Assembly: GCF_900110375.1 (NCBI RefSeq)
Contig: NZ_FODN01000001.1
Coordinates: 620,001-684,000 of the forward strand
Length of the DNA: 64,000 nt
Source: Flavobacterium sinopsychrotolerans
GTDB lineage: Bacteria; Bacteroidota; Bacteroidia; Flavobacteriales; Flavobacteriaceae
Direction: 5' to 3'
Both the position numbers and the translations under genes were made by a program. The notes under the pieces were generated by a model that worked only from the letters and a program-made list of their open reading frames with translations, had not been told where the DNA came from and made no database searches. Of the stretch, positions 36,519 to 45,835 are shown piece by piece (position 1 is the first letter of the stretch; every line of letters starts with the position of its first letter).

Positions 36519-37985
36519 ATGCTAAAGCAATTCTTAAATTTAAAGTTATCACAGAAATTATCTCCACAGCAAATTCAGCTGATGAAGTTAATTCAATTGC
36601 CTACGCAAGCTTTCGAACAACGTTTATTGGAAGAAATGAACGAAAATCCAGCTTTGGAAGCCGGAAAAGAAGAAGATGAATATGAAAAGGATGAGTTCGA
36701 AAATGAAGATTATGACGATTATGATGATTCGGAATCAGACAGAATTGAAGCCGAAGACATTAACATTGACGAATATTTAAGTAACGACGAAACACCGGAC
36801 TATAAAACACAGGCCAATAATTACAGCGATGACGACGATGATCGCGAAACGCCTTTTGCAGCACCGGTTAGTTTCCACCAAGATTTAATCAATCAGTTGA
36901 ATACCTTTATATTGAATGAAGAGGAGCGTGAAATTGCTGAATTTTTGGTGGGAAGTATTGATGACATGGGTTATATCCGCAGAAGCGTTCCAGATATGGT
37001 AGACGACATGGCATTCACGCAAGGCATTTACACCGATGAGAAGATGGTGGAAAAAATGTTGCAGGTAATTCATGAACTGGAACCATCAGGCGTGGGCGCA
37101 CAAGATTTACAAGAATGTTTGTTGTTGCAACTAAAACACAAAACACCAACAGAATCCGTAGAACTGGCTACTGATATTATCGAAAATCAGTTTGATGCGT
37201 TTACCAAAAAACATTACGACAAGCTGTTGCAAAAATATAATGTTTCGAATGAGCAACTTAAAAAAGCCATTCACGAAATAGAAAAACTAAATCCAAAGCC
37301 AGGCGGATCATTTACTGGAAACAACAAAGTAACTGAAAATGTAGTTCCTGATTTCGCCATCAGAATTGTGGACGGTGAATTGGAATTGACCTTAAACGGA
37401 CGAAATGCTCCTTCCCTGCACGTTTCTAAAGATTATCAGGAAATGATGCAAACCTACAAGGATTCCCGTGATAAATCAGCACAGCAAAAAGATGCGGTGC
37501 AGTTTATCAAACAAAAACTGGATTCGGCTAAATGGTTTATCGATGCGATACGACAACGTCAGGAAACGCTTTTTGTAACCATGAATGCGATTATGCATTA
37601 TCAGGAAGAATATTTCTTGGATGGTGATGAAACAAAGTTGAAACCAATGATTCTGAAAGATATTGCTGATATGGTAGGTCTTGATATTTCCACTATTTCA
37701 CGTGTGGCAAACAGCAAATACGTGGAAACGCCTTATGGCACGAAACTAATTAAAGAATTCTTCTCGGAAGCGATGAAAAATGACCAAGGCGAAGATGTTT
37801 CGACATTGGAAATCAAAAAAATTCTTCAGAACACCATTGAGGAAGAAGATAAGAAAAAACCACTTCCAGACGATCAATTAGCCGAAATTCTTAAAGAAAA
37901 AGGCTATCCAATCGCAAGAAGAACAATTGCAAAATACAGAGAACAACTCGATATTCCGGTAGCGAGAATGAGGAAGAAAATGTAA
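36519..37985 (+). CDS. rpoN: RNA polymerase sigma-54 factor RpoN
   Basis: 488 residues. Region I at the N-terminus is glutamine/leucine-rich (LSQKLSPQQIQLMKLIQLP...), followed by a long acidic region II (about 48-110), the core-binding region and the HTH, and the RpoN box as ARRTIAKYREQLDIP near the C-terminus. It recognises -24/-12 promoters and needs an AAA+ activator; one such activator is encoded at 56930-58261 in this window. Downstream is a bidirectional terminator shared with tdk. Confidence 0.96.
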   Translation: MLKQFLNLKLSQKLSPQQIQLMKLIQLPTQAFEQRLLEEMNENPALEAGKEEDEYEKDEFENEDYDDYDDSESDRIEAEDINIDEYLSNDETPDYKTQANNYSDDDDDRETPFAAPVSFHQDLINQLNTFILNEEEREIAEFLVGSIDDMGYIRRSVPDMVDDMAFTQGIYTDEKMVEKMLQVIHELEPSGVGAQDLQECLLLQLKHKTPTESVELATDIIENQFDAFTKKHYDKLLQKYNVSNEQLKKAIHEIEKLNPKPGGSFTGNNKVTENVVPDFAIRIVDGELELTLNGRNAPSLHVSKDYQEMMQTYKDSRDKSAQQKDAVQFIKQKLDSAKWFIDAIRQRQETLFVTMNAIMHYQEEYFLDGDETKLKPMILKDIADMVGLDISTISRVANSKYVETPYGTKLIKEFFSEAMKNDQGEDVSTLEIKKILQNTIEEEDKKKPLPDDQLAEILKEKGYPIARRTIAKYREQLDIPVARMRKKM

Positions 37986-38005
37986 GATTGTTGATTTAAA
38001 AATAC

Positions 38006-38048
38006 TAAAAAGGGGAAATTTGTTTAAAGACAAGATTTCCCCTTTTTT
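38006..38048. terminator. Bidirectional terminator between rpoN and tdk
   Basis: AAAAAGGGGAAAT / ATTTCCCCTTTTT, a 13-bp stem with a 15-base loop, A-rich on one side and T-rich on the other, between convergent genes. Confidence 0.88.
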
Positions 38049-38066
38049 ATAAAAATATAATTTTCT

Positions 38067-38660
38067 TTATTTTTTCTCCTGATCTTTCCGCATCGCATGA
38101 TAATACGCGGCACGACTCAACGGTTCGTATTCTTCTGTTTCTCCTAACATAACGAGTTTGTCATTGTCGGTTTTTCGGAAACTGTAATTCGCTAGATTTC
38201 CGGTGCGGGTGCATACGGCATGCACTTTGGTAACATATTCGGCAGTTGCCATTAATGCGGGCATTGGACCAAAAGGATTTCCCTTGAAATCCATATCTAA
38301 TCCGGCAACAATTACACGGATTCCCTGATTCGCCAAATCGTTACAAATTTTGACAATTTCGTCATCAAAAAATTGTGCTTCGTCAATTCCTACAACATCA
38401 CAACCTTGCGCCAAAATAGCAATATTTGCGGCAGCGGGAACGGGTGTGGAACGAATTTCGTTAGCATCATGAGACACTACCATTTCATCATCATAACGCG
38501 TATCGATTGCCGGTTTAAAAATTTCGACTTTTTGCTTGGCAAACTGCGCTCTTTTCAAACGACGGATCAATTCTTCGGTTTTACCCGAAAACATGGAGCC
38601 ACAAATGACTTCGATCCAACCAAATTGTTCTTTATGATTTACTGTATTTTCGAGAAACAT
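38067..38660 (-). CDS. tdk: Thymidine kinase (type II)
   Basis: 197 residues, salvages thymidine to dTMP. P-loop [11 protein letters not shown] (about 21-31), Walker-B-like [15 protein letters not shown], and the lasso-type C-terminal domain with [32 protein letters not shown]. In most type II kinases four cysteines or histidines hold a structural zinc in this domain; here only the first cysteine (AVCTRTGN) is left and the C-terminal CxxC/H is replaced by RAAYYH, so zinc is probably absent. I believe this loss is common in Flavobacteria. Catalytic residues are retained. Confidence 0.95.
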   Translation of the reverse strand: MFLENTVNHKEQFGWIEVICGSMFSGKTEELIRRLKRAQFAKQKVEIFKPAIDTRYDDEMVVSHDANEIRSTPVPAAANIAILAQGCDVVGIDEAQFFDDEIVKICNDLANQGIRVIVAGLDMDFKGNPFGPMPALMATAEYVTKVHAVCTRTGNLANYSFRKTDNDKLVMLGETEEYEPLSRAAYYHAMRKDQEKK

Positions 38661-38725
38661 TTTGTATTTTTCTGACTTAAAAAATGAATAGTTTTTATTA
38701 CTTTGTAATAGACAAACCGACTTAA

Positions 38726-38765
38726 AAATTTTATACTTTTACGTCGTTTCAAAAGTATAAAATTT
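38726..38765. repeat. 15-bp perfect inverted repeat between tdk and the acidic-protein gene
   Basis: AAATTTTATACTTTT / AAAAGTATAAAATTT with a 10-base loop, in the 249-bp gap between divergent genes (38661-38909). It could be an operator or a folded leader. The rest of the gap holds nothing I can name. Confidence 0.6.
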
Positions 38766-38909
38766 ATATCAAATCGGAGATTTGCGAGCACTTATTTAAA
38801 AAAATAAAAATCGCGTACACAAAGAATCCCTTTTCTGGGGGCGATATAAAAAGGTAATACAAAAACGCATCAAAAAAGCCCCGCCTAACACCCTATAATT
38901 TCAACAGTT

Positions 38910-39989
38910 ATGAAAAAAAAATTGGAAGCCGATTTAATCAGCATTGCACACAGAATATTACAGCTAAAAAATAAATCTGACATCAATCAATTATATCTGG
39001 AAACGCAGAAGTTATATGAAAAACTTTCTGTCTTACGATTTGTGGACGAACATTTCAGTGAAGCAAAACCAACTATTGGTATAACGGAAATTAGCAAAGA
39101 AATAGAAACTATTTATGACAAAACTGAGTCCACTCAACCGGAAGCAGCAATTGTAATTGACGAAACTGCTGTGGAAGAACCTGCCGAAACGACTTTGGAA
39201 CAAACCGAAGAAACAACTCCTTTAGCGGAACAAGAAACTGCTACAACAGAAAATGAAAGCGTTTTAGAGGAAGAAGAAGCAATAACTGAGGAAATTCATG
39301 AGGAAGAAAAAATCACTGAGGAATCTGTAGATGAAGATGCAAGTGAAATCCCTTTGGAACAAACAGAAAAAGTAATTGACGCGAGCGAGGAAGAGGAAGA
39401 AACTGTGGTAGAACGAGAAATAGTTGCGAGTACAGAAAAGGAAATAGAAGAAGAAACAGTAGAACGTGAAGCGCCTTTTGAACCTGCTTTTGAATTATCA
39501 CAGGAAAAAGAAGTGCAGACCGAACTGGAAATACCAAAGAAAACAGAAGCCGTACAAATCTCTTTTGAAGATTTATTAGGTGGCAATTACCACGATACAC
39601 TTTTTGTAAAAAAACAGCAAGTCGATAATATTCCCACTGCAATAGTTATTGAAACCCCAAAAGAAGTGTTACCTGCTGAAGAGCCAAAATTAGAAAATGT
39701 TTCAGCAGACTCTGCTGAAAAAGCGGAGCCAAAAACAGTTTCTTTGAACGATAAGTTAGCCAAAGGAATCAACATCGATTTGAATGATCGTTTGGCCTTT
39801 ATAAAACATCTTTTTGGAAACAGCAGCGAGGATTACAACCGTGTTTTAAGCCAACTTATCACGTTTGACACCTTCTATGAAACACGCGATTTTGTACAGG
39901 AAATGGTAAAACCAGATTACAACAATTGGGAAGGAAAACAAGATTATGAGGAACGTTTCATGGATATTATAGAGAAAAAATTCTTGTAA
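38910..39989 (+). CDS. Acidic Glu-rich protein of unknown function
   Basis: 359 residues, no signal peptide. A helical N-terminal part (1-60: LISIAHRILQLKNKSDINQLYLETQKLYEKLS), a long Glu/Thr-rich disordered middle (about 65-215, with runs such as EEEEAITEEIHEEE), and an ordered C-terminal part (about 275-359: SLNDKLAKGINIDLNDRLAF then LFGNSSEDYNRVLSQLITFDTFYETRDFV). The two ends look conserved in kind and the middle acts as a linker. I recall homologues beside rsmI in other Flavobacteria but no function. Likely cytoplasmic. Shadow frames on the opposite strand follow from the repeated GAA codons and are not genes. Confidence 0.8.
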   Translation: MKKKLEADLISIAHRILQLKNKSDINQLYLETQKLYEKLSVLRFVDEHFSEAKPTIGITEISKEIETIYDKTESTQPEAAIVIDETAVEEPAETTLEQTEETTPLAEQETATTENESVLEEEEAITEEIHEEEKITEESVDEDASEIPLEQTEKVIDASEEEEETVVEREIVASTEKEIEEETVEREAPFEPAFELSQEKEVQTELEIPKKTEAVQISFEDLLGGNYHDTLFVKKQQVDNIPTAIVIETPKEVLPAEEPKLENVSADSAEKAEPKTVSLNDKLAKGINIDLNDRLAFIKHLFGNSSEDYNRVLSQLITFDTFYETRDFVQEMVKPDYNNWEGKQDYEERFMDIIEKKFL

Positions 39990-40067
39990 TTTTCCTATAA
40001 CTTTTTCTGAATATACATTTGAACAAATACAGATTTTCTATAAAATTTGTATTTAATTACTTTATCT

Positions 40068-40781
40068 ATGTCAAAATTATACATCGTTCCTACGCCTATC
40101 GGCAATCTTGAAGACATGACTTTTCGAGCCATTCGGATTCTTAAGGAAGTCGATTTGATTCTCGCCGAGGACACGCGTACGAGTGGAAAATTGTTGAAAC
40201 ATTTCGAGATTGGCACACACATGTACAGCCATCACATGCACAACGAACACAAAACCATTGAGAATTTAATTTCGAGATTGAAAGCTGGAGAAAATATCGC
40301 CTTGATATCAGATGCGGGAACACCCGCAATTTCGGACCCCGGATTTTTATTGACCCGCGCTTGTGTTGAGAATGGAGTTGAAGTCGAATGTTTGCCTGGA
40401 GCAACAGCATTTGTACCTGCATTAGTAAACAGTGGCTTACCGAATGATAAATTTGTTTTCGAAGGTTTTTTACCTGACAAAAAAGGGAAACAAACCCGTT
40501 ATTTGGCTTTAGCCGAAGAAACGCGTACAATGATTTTATATGTTTCACCGCATAAATTAGTGAAAACTTTAGCGGAATTCATTACTTATTTTGGTGAAGA
40601 CAGACCGATTTGTGTTTGTAGAGAATTATCAAAATTGCACGAAGAAAATGTTCGAGGAACGGTACGAGAAGTTTTGACTCATTTTGAAAAAATAGCTCCA
40701 AGAGGAGAAATTGTTGTGGTTGTAGGTGGAAAACAAATAACAAAAGAGCCTAAAAAATCTAAATTCTCAGCTGAAGAATAA
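40068..40781 (+). CDS. rsmI: 16S rRNA (cytidine-1402-2'-O)-methyltransferase RsmI
   Basis: 237 residues from the ATG at 40068 (MSKLYIVPTPIGNLEDMT). A tetrapyrrole-methylase fold enzyme that methylates the ribose of C1402 in 16S rRNA. Family motifs: VPTPIGNLEDMTFRAIRIL, LAEDTRTSGKLLKHF, ISDAGTPAISDPGF and PGATAFVPALVNSGLP. Full length, without the extra C-terminal region seen in some species. Follows the acidic-protein gene by about 80 bp and precedes the amine oxidase by 2 bp. Confidence 0.95.
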   Translation: MSKLYIVPTPIGNLEDMTFRAIRILKEVDLILAEDTRTSGKLLKHFEIGTHMYSHHMHNEHKTIENLISRLKAGENIALISDAGTPAISDPGFLLTRACVENGVEVECLPGATAFVPALVNSGLPNDKFVFEGFLPDKKGKQTRYLALAEETRTMILYVSPHKLVKTLAEFITYFGEDRPICVCRELSKLHEENVRGTVREVLTHFEKIAPRGEIVVVVGGKQITKEPKKSKFSAEE

Positions 40782-40783
40782 TC

Positions 40784-41836
40784 ATGAAAAAGGAAAAAGT
40801 TATTGTAATCGGTGCGGGACTTTGTGGACTCTACACTGCTTTTTTACTTCAAAAAAAAGGAATAGAAGTTCTGATATTGGAGGCCAATACCAGAATTGGA
40901 GGCCGCATAAAAACCATAACCGGAACAACAGCTGTCACGATGGAAATGGGTGCGACTTGGTTTGGAAATCAACACCGGCATCTTCTGGAGGTACTTCACA
41001 TTTTAGAACTCCCCTATTTTAGACAACATACAAAGGGCATTTCATTATTTGAAACAATGTCTTTTGTACCGCCACAGAAATTTGAAATCTCAGATTCCAA
41101 AGAACCTTCTTTTCGTATCGTGGGTGGAACAGCAACTCTAATTGAGAAATTAGTCTCTGAGATTGGTCTACAACATATTAAAACACAAACTAAAATAATC
41201 GCAATAAAAGAGCAAAATAATCAATTAATAGTAACGGATTCAAGCGGAAGCAGTTATTCAGCCGATAAAGTAATCAGCACTATTCCACCCAATTTGCTTG
41301 TAAACTCGGTGATTTTTGAACCCAAATTACCCGACAATTTCACACAACTAGCCAAGAAAACGCATACTTGGATGGGCGAATCTATAAAATTCGCTGTGGA
41401 ATATAAAACTCCTTTTTGGAAACAGAATAATTATTCTGGAACGTTATTCAGCCAAGCCAGTATTATTCAGGAAATGTATGACCACAGCACTGCTGATAAT
41501 TCCGGTTTTGCATTGAAAGGTTTCCTAAATGGGGGAACCGCAGTCCTGTCTTTTGAAGAACGCAAAGAAAAAGTAATAGCGCAACTAACGACATTCTTTG
41601 GGCCAGAAGCTTCGGATTATGTAGCCTATTATGAGAGCGTTTGGAGGGAAGAACCACTTACATTTCAGCCGTATGAACAACTTGTATTAGCGCACCAAAA
41701 CAACGGACATTCGCTTTTTAAAACACCATTATTAAACGAAAAATTATATGTTTCTGGAGCTGAAACAGCCAATCAAAACCCTGGTTATATGGATGGCGCT
41801 ATTTTTGCCGCGAAAACAATTGCCTCACAATTCTAA
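40784..41836 (+). CDS. FAD-dependent amine oxidase-like oxidoreductase
   Basis: 350 residues. N-terminal dinucleotide-binding motif VIVIGAGLCGLYTA (6-19), EANTRIGGRIKT for FAD, MEMGATWFG in the substrate side, and the C-terminal FAD clamp YVSGAETANQNPGYMDGAI. Matches the flavin amine oxidase (monoamine oxidase/protoporphyrinogen oxidase-like) family, shorter than mammalian MAO and with no membrane anchor. Substrate unknown. Sits 2 bp after rsmI and 3 bp before the HopJ-like gene, so the three are co-transcribed. Confidence 0.88.
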   Translation: MKKEKVIVIGAGLCGLYTAFLLQKKGIEVLILEANTRIGGRIKTITGTTAVTMEMGATWFGNQHRHLLEVLHILELPYFRQHTKGISLFETMSFVPPQKFEISDSKEPSFRIVGGTATLIEKLVSEIGLQHIKTQTKIIAIKEQNNQLIVTDSSGSSYSADKVISTIPPNLLVNSVIFEPKLPDNFTQLAKKTHTWMGESIKFAVEYKTPFWKQNNYSGTLFSQASIIQEMYDHSTADNSGFALKGFLNGGTAVLSFEERKEKVIAQLTTFFGPEASDYVAYYESVWREEPLTFQPYEQLVLAHQNNGHSLFKTPLLNEKLYVSGAETANQNPGYMDGAIFAAKTIASQF

Positions 41837-41839
41837 ACA

Positions 41840-42199
41840 ATGAAAATCAATATGACTATAGCCGCTTTCTTAGAGAAATTAAAACAAACACCTGAAGCAA
41901 TAGTATTTCCAGAAACCATTGCTACTATCGAAGAAAACTACGACTTTACACCTACAGCATTCGAGAATGGTTTGCAACACAATGCAGCAGGAGAAAATTC
42001 AGGATCTTGCAAATTATTTTCGTTCGCCGAAATTCAAAACTTATCAGAAGCAGAAACACTAGCCTGTTTTGGAGCCTATTATTACGAAGATGTTTTACAA
42101 AATCCAAACGGAACTGATCACCAAAACATCCGCAATTTCATGAAAACCGGTTGGGATGGAATTGCCTTTTACGGAAGTGCTTTAGTATTGAAAAAATAA
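41840..42199 (+). CDS. HopJ type III effector-family protein
   Basis: 119 residues, matching the HopJ family by FPETIATIEENYDFTPTAF and FGAYYYEDVLQNPNGTDHQN and the closing GWDGIAFYGSAL. The family was named for a Pseudomonas syringae effector but is common in non-pathogens without type III secretion, where its role is unknown. No secretion signal is seen. Three base pairs after the amine oxidase gene, suggesting linked functions. The call is by motif and fairly secure; the effector label is misleading in this context. Confidence 0.85.
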   Translation: MKINMTIAAFLEKLKQTPEAIVFPETIATIEENYDFTPTAFENGLQHNAAGENSGSCKLFSFAEIQNLSEAETLACFGAYYYEDVLQNPNGTDHQNIRNFMKTGWDGIAFYGSALVLKK

Positions 42200-42302
42200 A
42201 AATTGTTAAAATGCTAATTGCTATTATAAATCGATAGACGTAATTAGCGAATTAGCGGTGGTTCCCTTTTCGAATTTCTAAATTTTATAATACCAAATCA
42301 AT

Positions 42303-43994
42303 ATGCGTTGGACCTTCAAACCAAAACCTTCAGAGGAGACTGTACAACATTTGGCGAAAGCGCTGAATGTAGAAGATTTTGTGGCCACTTTATTAGTGCA
42401 ACGCGGTATTGAAACATTTGAAGATGCCAGACGGTTTTTTCGACCAAGTTTAGAGGATTTGCACGATCCATATTTGATGAAAGATATGGAAAAAGCAGTC
42501 GCCCGAATTGAAAAAGCAATTGAAAATGAGGAAAATATTCTCGTTTTTGGTGATTATGATGTCGATGGAACCACGGCAGTTTCACTCGTTTCTTCCTATT
42601 TAAAAACCTATTATCCGAACGTGGCGACCTATATTCCGGATCGTTATGATGAAGGCTATGGAATTTCATTTAAAGGAATTGACTTTGCTGATGACAATGG
42701 ATTTTCACTTATAATTGCTTTGGATTGTGGTATAAAATCTATCGATCATGTGGGGTACGCCAAAGCAAAAAACATCGATTTTATCATTTGTGACCACCAT
42801 AGGCCGGGAGAATTCTTACCCGAAGCTATTGCCATTCTCGATCCAAAAAGAGACGATTGTTCCTATCCCTACGATGAATTGTGCGGTTGCGGAATAGGTT
42901 TCAAATTGATTCAGGCTTTAGGCCAAAACCGAAATGAAACAATCGATGATTTGATTCCGTATTTGGATTTGGTTTCAGCTGCGATTGCTGCTGATATCGT
43001 CCCTATGACTGGAGAAAATCGGGTGCTGGCTTATTTTGGATTGCAAGTCATCAATTCTGACCCAAGACCGGGAATCAAAGCCATCATTCACCAAATAAAA
43101 AAACAAACTTTAGATATTACCGATGTTGTTTTCATCATCGCACCCAGAATAAACGCCGCCGGACGCATTAAACACGGGAATCATGCGGTGGAATTATTAA
43201 CCGAATTTGATTTTGAGCAAGCCCAACAATTTGCTTCTGAAATCGAGGCGTATAATTCGGAGCGAAAGGATTTAGACAAATTAATCACGAAAGAGGCGTT
43301 AAAACAAATTGAGGAAAACAATGAAAAAGAACGTTTTACCTCCGTAGTTTTTCAAGAAGATTGGCACAAAGGTGTGATTGGAATTGTCGCTTCCCGATTG
43401 ATAGAAACCTATTACCGTCCGACACTTGTTTTTACCAAAAGTGGCGATAAATATGCGGCTTCGGCACGATCCGTAAAAGGATTTGATGTGTATAATGCAC
43501 TCGAAGCCTGTACCGAACATTTGGAACAATTTGGTGGTCACATGTATGCTGCGGGAATGACGTTGAAAGAAGAAAACTATCAAATCTTCAAAGATGCTTT
43601 CGAAAAAGAAGTCGAAAGAACCATTCATCCGGATATGTTGACTCCAGAAATTGCGGTTGATGCCGAGATTGATTTTGCGGATATTACTCCAAAATTAATT
43701 CGAATCCTGAAACAATTTGAACCGTACGGACCGCAAAATATGACGCCAATTTTCCTGACCAGAAACATCAAAGACACCGGTCATGGAAAACCGCTTGGAC
43801 AAGAAGACGAACACTTAAAACTTTTTGTCAAACAAAATAACTCCGAAGGCATCGCTGCTATTGGGTTTAATTTGGGAAACAAAATCGAACTGACTACGCA
43901 TCAAAAACCTTTTCAAGCGGTGTATTGCATCGATGAAAACGAATGGAAAGGTAAATTAAGTTTGCAATTGCGATTGCGAGATATTAAACAATGA
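42303..43994 (+). CDS. recJ: Single-stranded-DNA-specific exonuclease RecJ
   Basis: 563 residues. 5'-3' exonuclease of recombination and mismatch repair. The DHH phosphoesterase core shows FGDYDVDGTTAVSL (about 81-94), the DHH motif itself in IICDHHRPGEFLP, and the DHHA1 domain with GHMYAAGMTL and the VVFQEDWHKGVIGIVASRL stretch. A C-terminal OB-like domain completes it. Length is typical. The next gene starts 10 bp later. Confidence 0.95.
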   Translation: MRWTFKPKPSEETVQHLAKALNVEDFVATLLVQRGIETFEDARRFFRPSLEDLHDPYLMKDMEKAVARIEKAIENEENILVFGDYDVDGTTAVSLVSSYLKTYYPNVATYIPDRYDEGYGISFKGIDFADDNGFSLIIALDCGIKSIDHVGYAKAKNIDFIICDHHRPGEFLPEAIAILDPKRDDCSYPYDELCGCGIGFKLIQALGQNRNETIDDLIPYLDLVSAAIAADIVPMTGENRVLAYFGLQVINSDPRPGIKAIIHQIKKQTLDITDVVFIIAPRINAAGRIKHGNHAVELLTEFDFEQAQQFASEIEAYNSERKDLDKLITKEALKQIEENNEKERFTSVVFQEDWHKGVIGIVASRLIETYYRPTLVFTKSGDKYAASARSVKGFDVYNALEACTEHLEQFGGHMYAAGMTLKEENYQIFKDAFEKEVERTIHPDMLTPEIAVDAEIDFADITPKLIRILKQFEPYGPQNMTPIFLTRNIKDTGHGKPLGQEDEHLKLFVKQNNSEGIAAIGFNLGNKIELTTHQKPFQAVYCIDENEWKGKLSLQLRLRDIKQ

Positions 43995-44004
43995 TTCTGT
44001 TGCT

Positions 44005-45273
44005 ATGAAAAAAAAAGACCCTTACTCTGCGCTGCGGTATAAAGAATTCAATATTTTTTTGTTATTGCGTTTTGCCATGGTTTTTGGCTGGTCCATGCAG
44101 TTTATCGTCATTGAATGGGAAGTATACAGTTTGACCAAAAATCCATTATCGTTAGGAATCATCGGATTAATGGAAGTTATTCCTGCGATTTCAATGGCAT
44201 TATTTGCCGGTCACATTGTGGACCAAAAGGAGAAAAAAGGATTGCTTTTCAAATGTATTTTAGGTTTTTCAATTATTAGTTTGGGCTTATTTTTATTTAC
44301 GTGGCCACCTTTTATAAAAGATTTTTCTACCCAAACTATTTTATATTCCATTTACTTTTTCGTGTTTTTAGGAGGATTGGTTCGTGCTTTTCTTGGCCCG
44401 ACGATATTTTCTCTTTTAGCGTTAATTGTTCCTAAAAAATTATATCCCAATGCCGCCACTTGGAGCAGTTCGGTTTGGCAAATAAGTTCGGTTTTAGGTC
44501 CTGCAGTAGCTGGTTTTTCGATCAATTGGATTGGTGTTCATTGGTCCATGTCCATCGTTTTAGGATGTTCAATTTTGGCGTTGATAGCTTTAACCCAAAT
44601 TGCAACTAAGCCTATTTTAAATCCAAAAATTGGTGAACCCATTATGGAAAGTTTGAAAGAAGGCGTGAAATTTGTGTTCAATAATAAGACTATTTTAGGC
44701 GCTTTATCACTGGACATGATTGCCGTTCTTTTTGGTGGAGCCGTTGCGCTATTACCCATTTTTGCACAAGATATTTTGAAAGTGGGACCGCAGGGATTTG
44801 GTGTTTTGAGAGCTGCCCCAGCTGTTGGCGCTTTTTTGATGCTGATTATTTCCGCATACATTCCTTTTACTAAAAATGCGGGTATGAAACTGCTGTCGGC
44901 TATTTTTGCGTTTGGGATTTGTATTATCGTTTTTGGACTTTCGTCTATTTTTTGGTTATCCGTTGCAGCTTTATTTCTAAGTGGTATTTTCGATGGGATT
45001 TCGGTAGTGATACGCCAAACTATTTTGCAATTGAAGACTCCGGATCACATGCGAGGCCGAGTTGCAGCCGTGAATTCTATATTTGTGGGTTCTTCCAATG
45101 AATTGGGAGCTTTTGAAAGCGGATTAACGGCGAAGCTGATGGGAACTGTTAGCGCAGTGGTCTTTGGCGGAAGCATGACATTGATTACCGTATTTCTTAC
45201 CGGTGCCGTATCGCCTACTTTTAGAAAACTGGACTTACAAAAAGATGTTGAGGAACACGAAAAGAGCGAGTAA
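44005..45273 (+). CDS. MFS transporter (EntS/DHA3-like)
   Basis: 422 residues with 12 membrane spans in two bundles. N-terminal YKEFNIFLLLRFAMVFGWSMQ, the loop HIVDQKEKKG between spans 2 and 3 (a G-x-x-D-R-x-x-R variant), and FLGPTIFSLLALIVP resemble the drug-H+ antiporter-3/enterobactin-exporter branch (MFS_3). Substrate unknown. Ten base pairs after recJ, so co-transcription is likely though unrelated in function. Confidence 0.88.
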   Translation: MKKKDPYSALRYKEFNIFLLLRFAMVFGWSMQFIVIEWEVYSLTKNPLSLGIIGLMEVIPAISMALFAGHIVDQKEKKGLLFKCILGFSIISLGLFLFTWPPFIKDFSTQTILYSIYFFVFLGGLVRAFLGPTIFSLLALIVPKKLYPNAATWSSSVWQISSVLGPAVAGFSINWIGVHWSMSIVLGCSILALIALTQIATKPILNPKIGEPIMESLKEGVKFVFNNKTILGALSLDMIAVLFGGAVALLPIFAQDILKVGPQGFGVLRAAPAVGAFLMLIISAYIPFTKNAGMKLLSAIFAFGICIIVFGLSSIFWLSVAALFLSGIFDGISVVIRQTILQLKTPDHMRGRVAAVNSIFVGSSNELGAFESGLTAKLMGTVSAVVFGGSMTLITVFLTGAVSPTFRKLDLQKDVEEHEKSE

Positions 45274-45397
45274 TAATAGTTTTTTTTTAGAAAAAACACT
45301 TCTTACTATCTTTCAGTAAATTAATCTCAAGATTACTTACCGACTTTTTTTATGTCATTTTTATGTTTTATTATTTAGAACAAATATAAATAATATT

Positions 45398-45405
45398 TAT
45401 ATTTG
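45398..45405 (+). promoter_or_regulatory. -7 box (TATATTTG) of the cysteine-rich small protein gene
   Basis: Perfect TAnnTTTG 17 bp before the ATG at 45423. Confidence 0.6.
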
Positions 45406-45422
45406 CTTCAAATTGATGACAC

Positions 45423-45779
45423 ATGCAAGAAATAAAACAAATATATCATAACAATTTAGGCACTGCTTTTTACTGGAGAAAGGATAATGGCATTGTACTG
45501 GACAAAGTCCAACTGGTTTTTAGAGAAATGGGTTTTTATTTTACCCAACAGGAACTGCAACTATTTAAGCGCTGTATTGAGGACAGCTATTTCCAAAATA
45601 AATGCTGCGACGATTGTGAACTGAAAAACAAATGCCACAAATTTTTACTAAAAACGCCTTGTTACCAAATTGACTTGGCCGTTTCCATGGAAGAATTAGA
45701 TGCCGTAAAAGACTTGGTGGAAGGCACTTTATTTAAAATAAATCTGGATGATTATTTGTATGGGGAAGGAATGAATTAG
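45423..45779 (+). CDS. Conserved cysteine-containing small protein (possibly DUF6686)
   Basis: 118 residues, no signal peptide. The centre carries a dense cysteine cluster (CCDDCELKNKCHKF, about 60-73, plus C80), suitable for binding zinc or an iron-sulfur group. Flanking segments are helical, with KVQLVFREMGFYFTQQELQLF before and a C-terminal SMEELDAVKDLVEGTLF. I associate it loosely with the Bacteroidota DUF6686 family but am not certain. It has its own good promoter and no close partner. Confidence 0.75.
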   Translation: MQEIKQIYHNNLGTAFYWRKDNGIVLDKVQLVFREMGFYFTQQELQLFKRCIEDSYFQNKCCDDCELKNKCHKFLLKTPCYQIDLAVSMEELDAVKDLVEGTLFKINLDDYLYGEGMN

Positions 45780-45835
45780 AGTTATTTTATTGAATAACTA
45801 TCTAATAAATAGCATTTTAAAAAAAAACTTTAATA

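Noticed and set aside
39296..39642. Two minus-strand frames of 96 and 109 residues (Ser-rich and Leu-rich)
   Set aside because: They mirror the GAA-rich low-complexity part of the acidic-protein gene.
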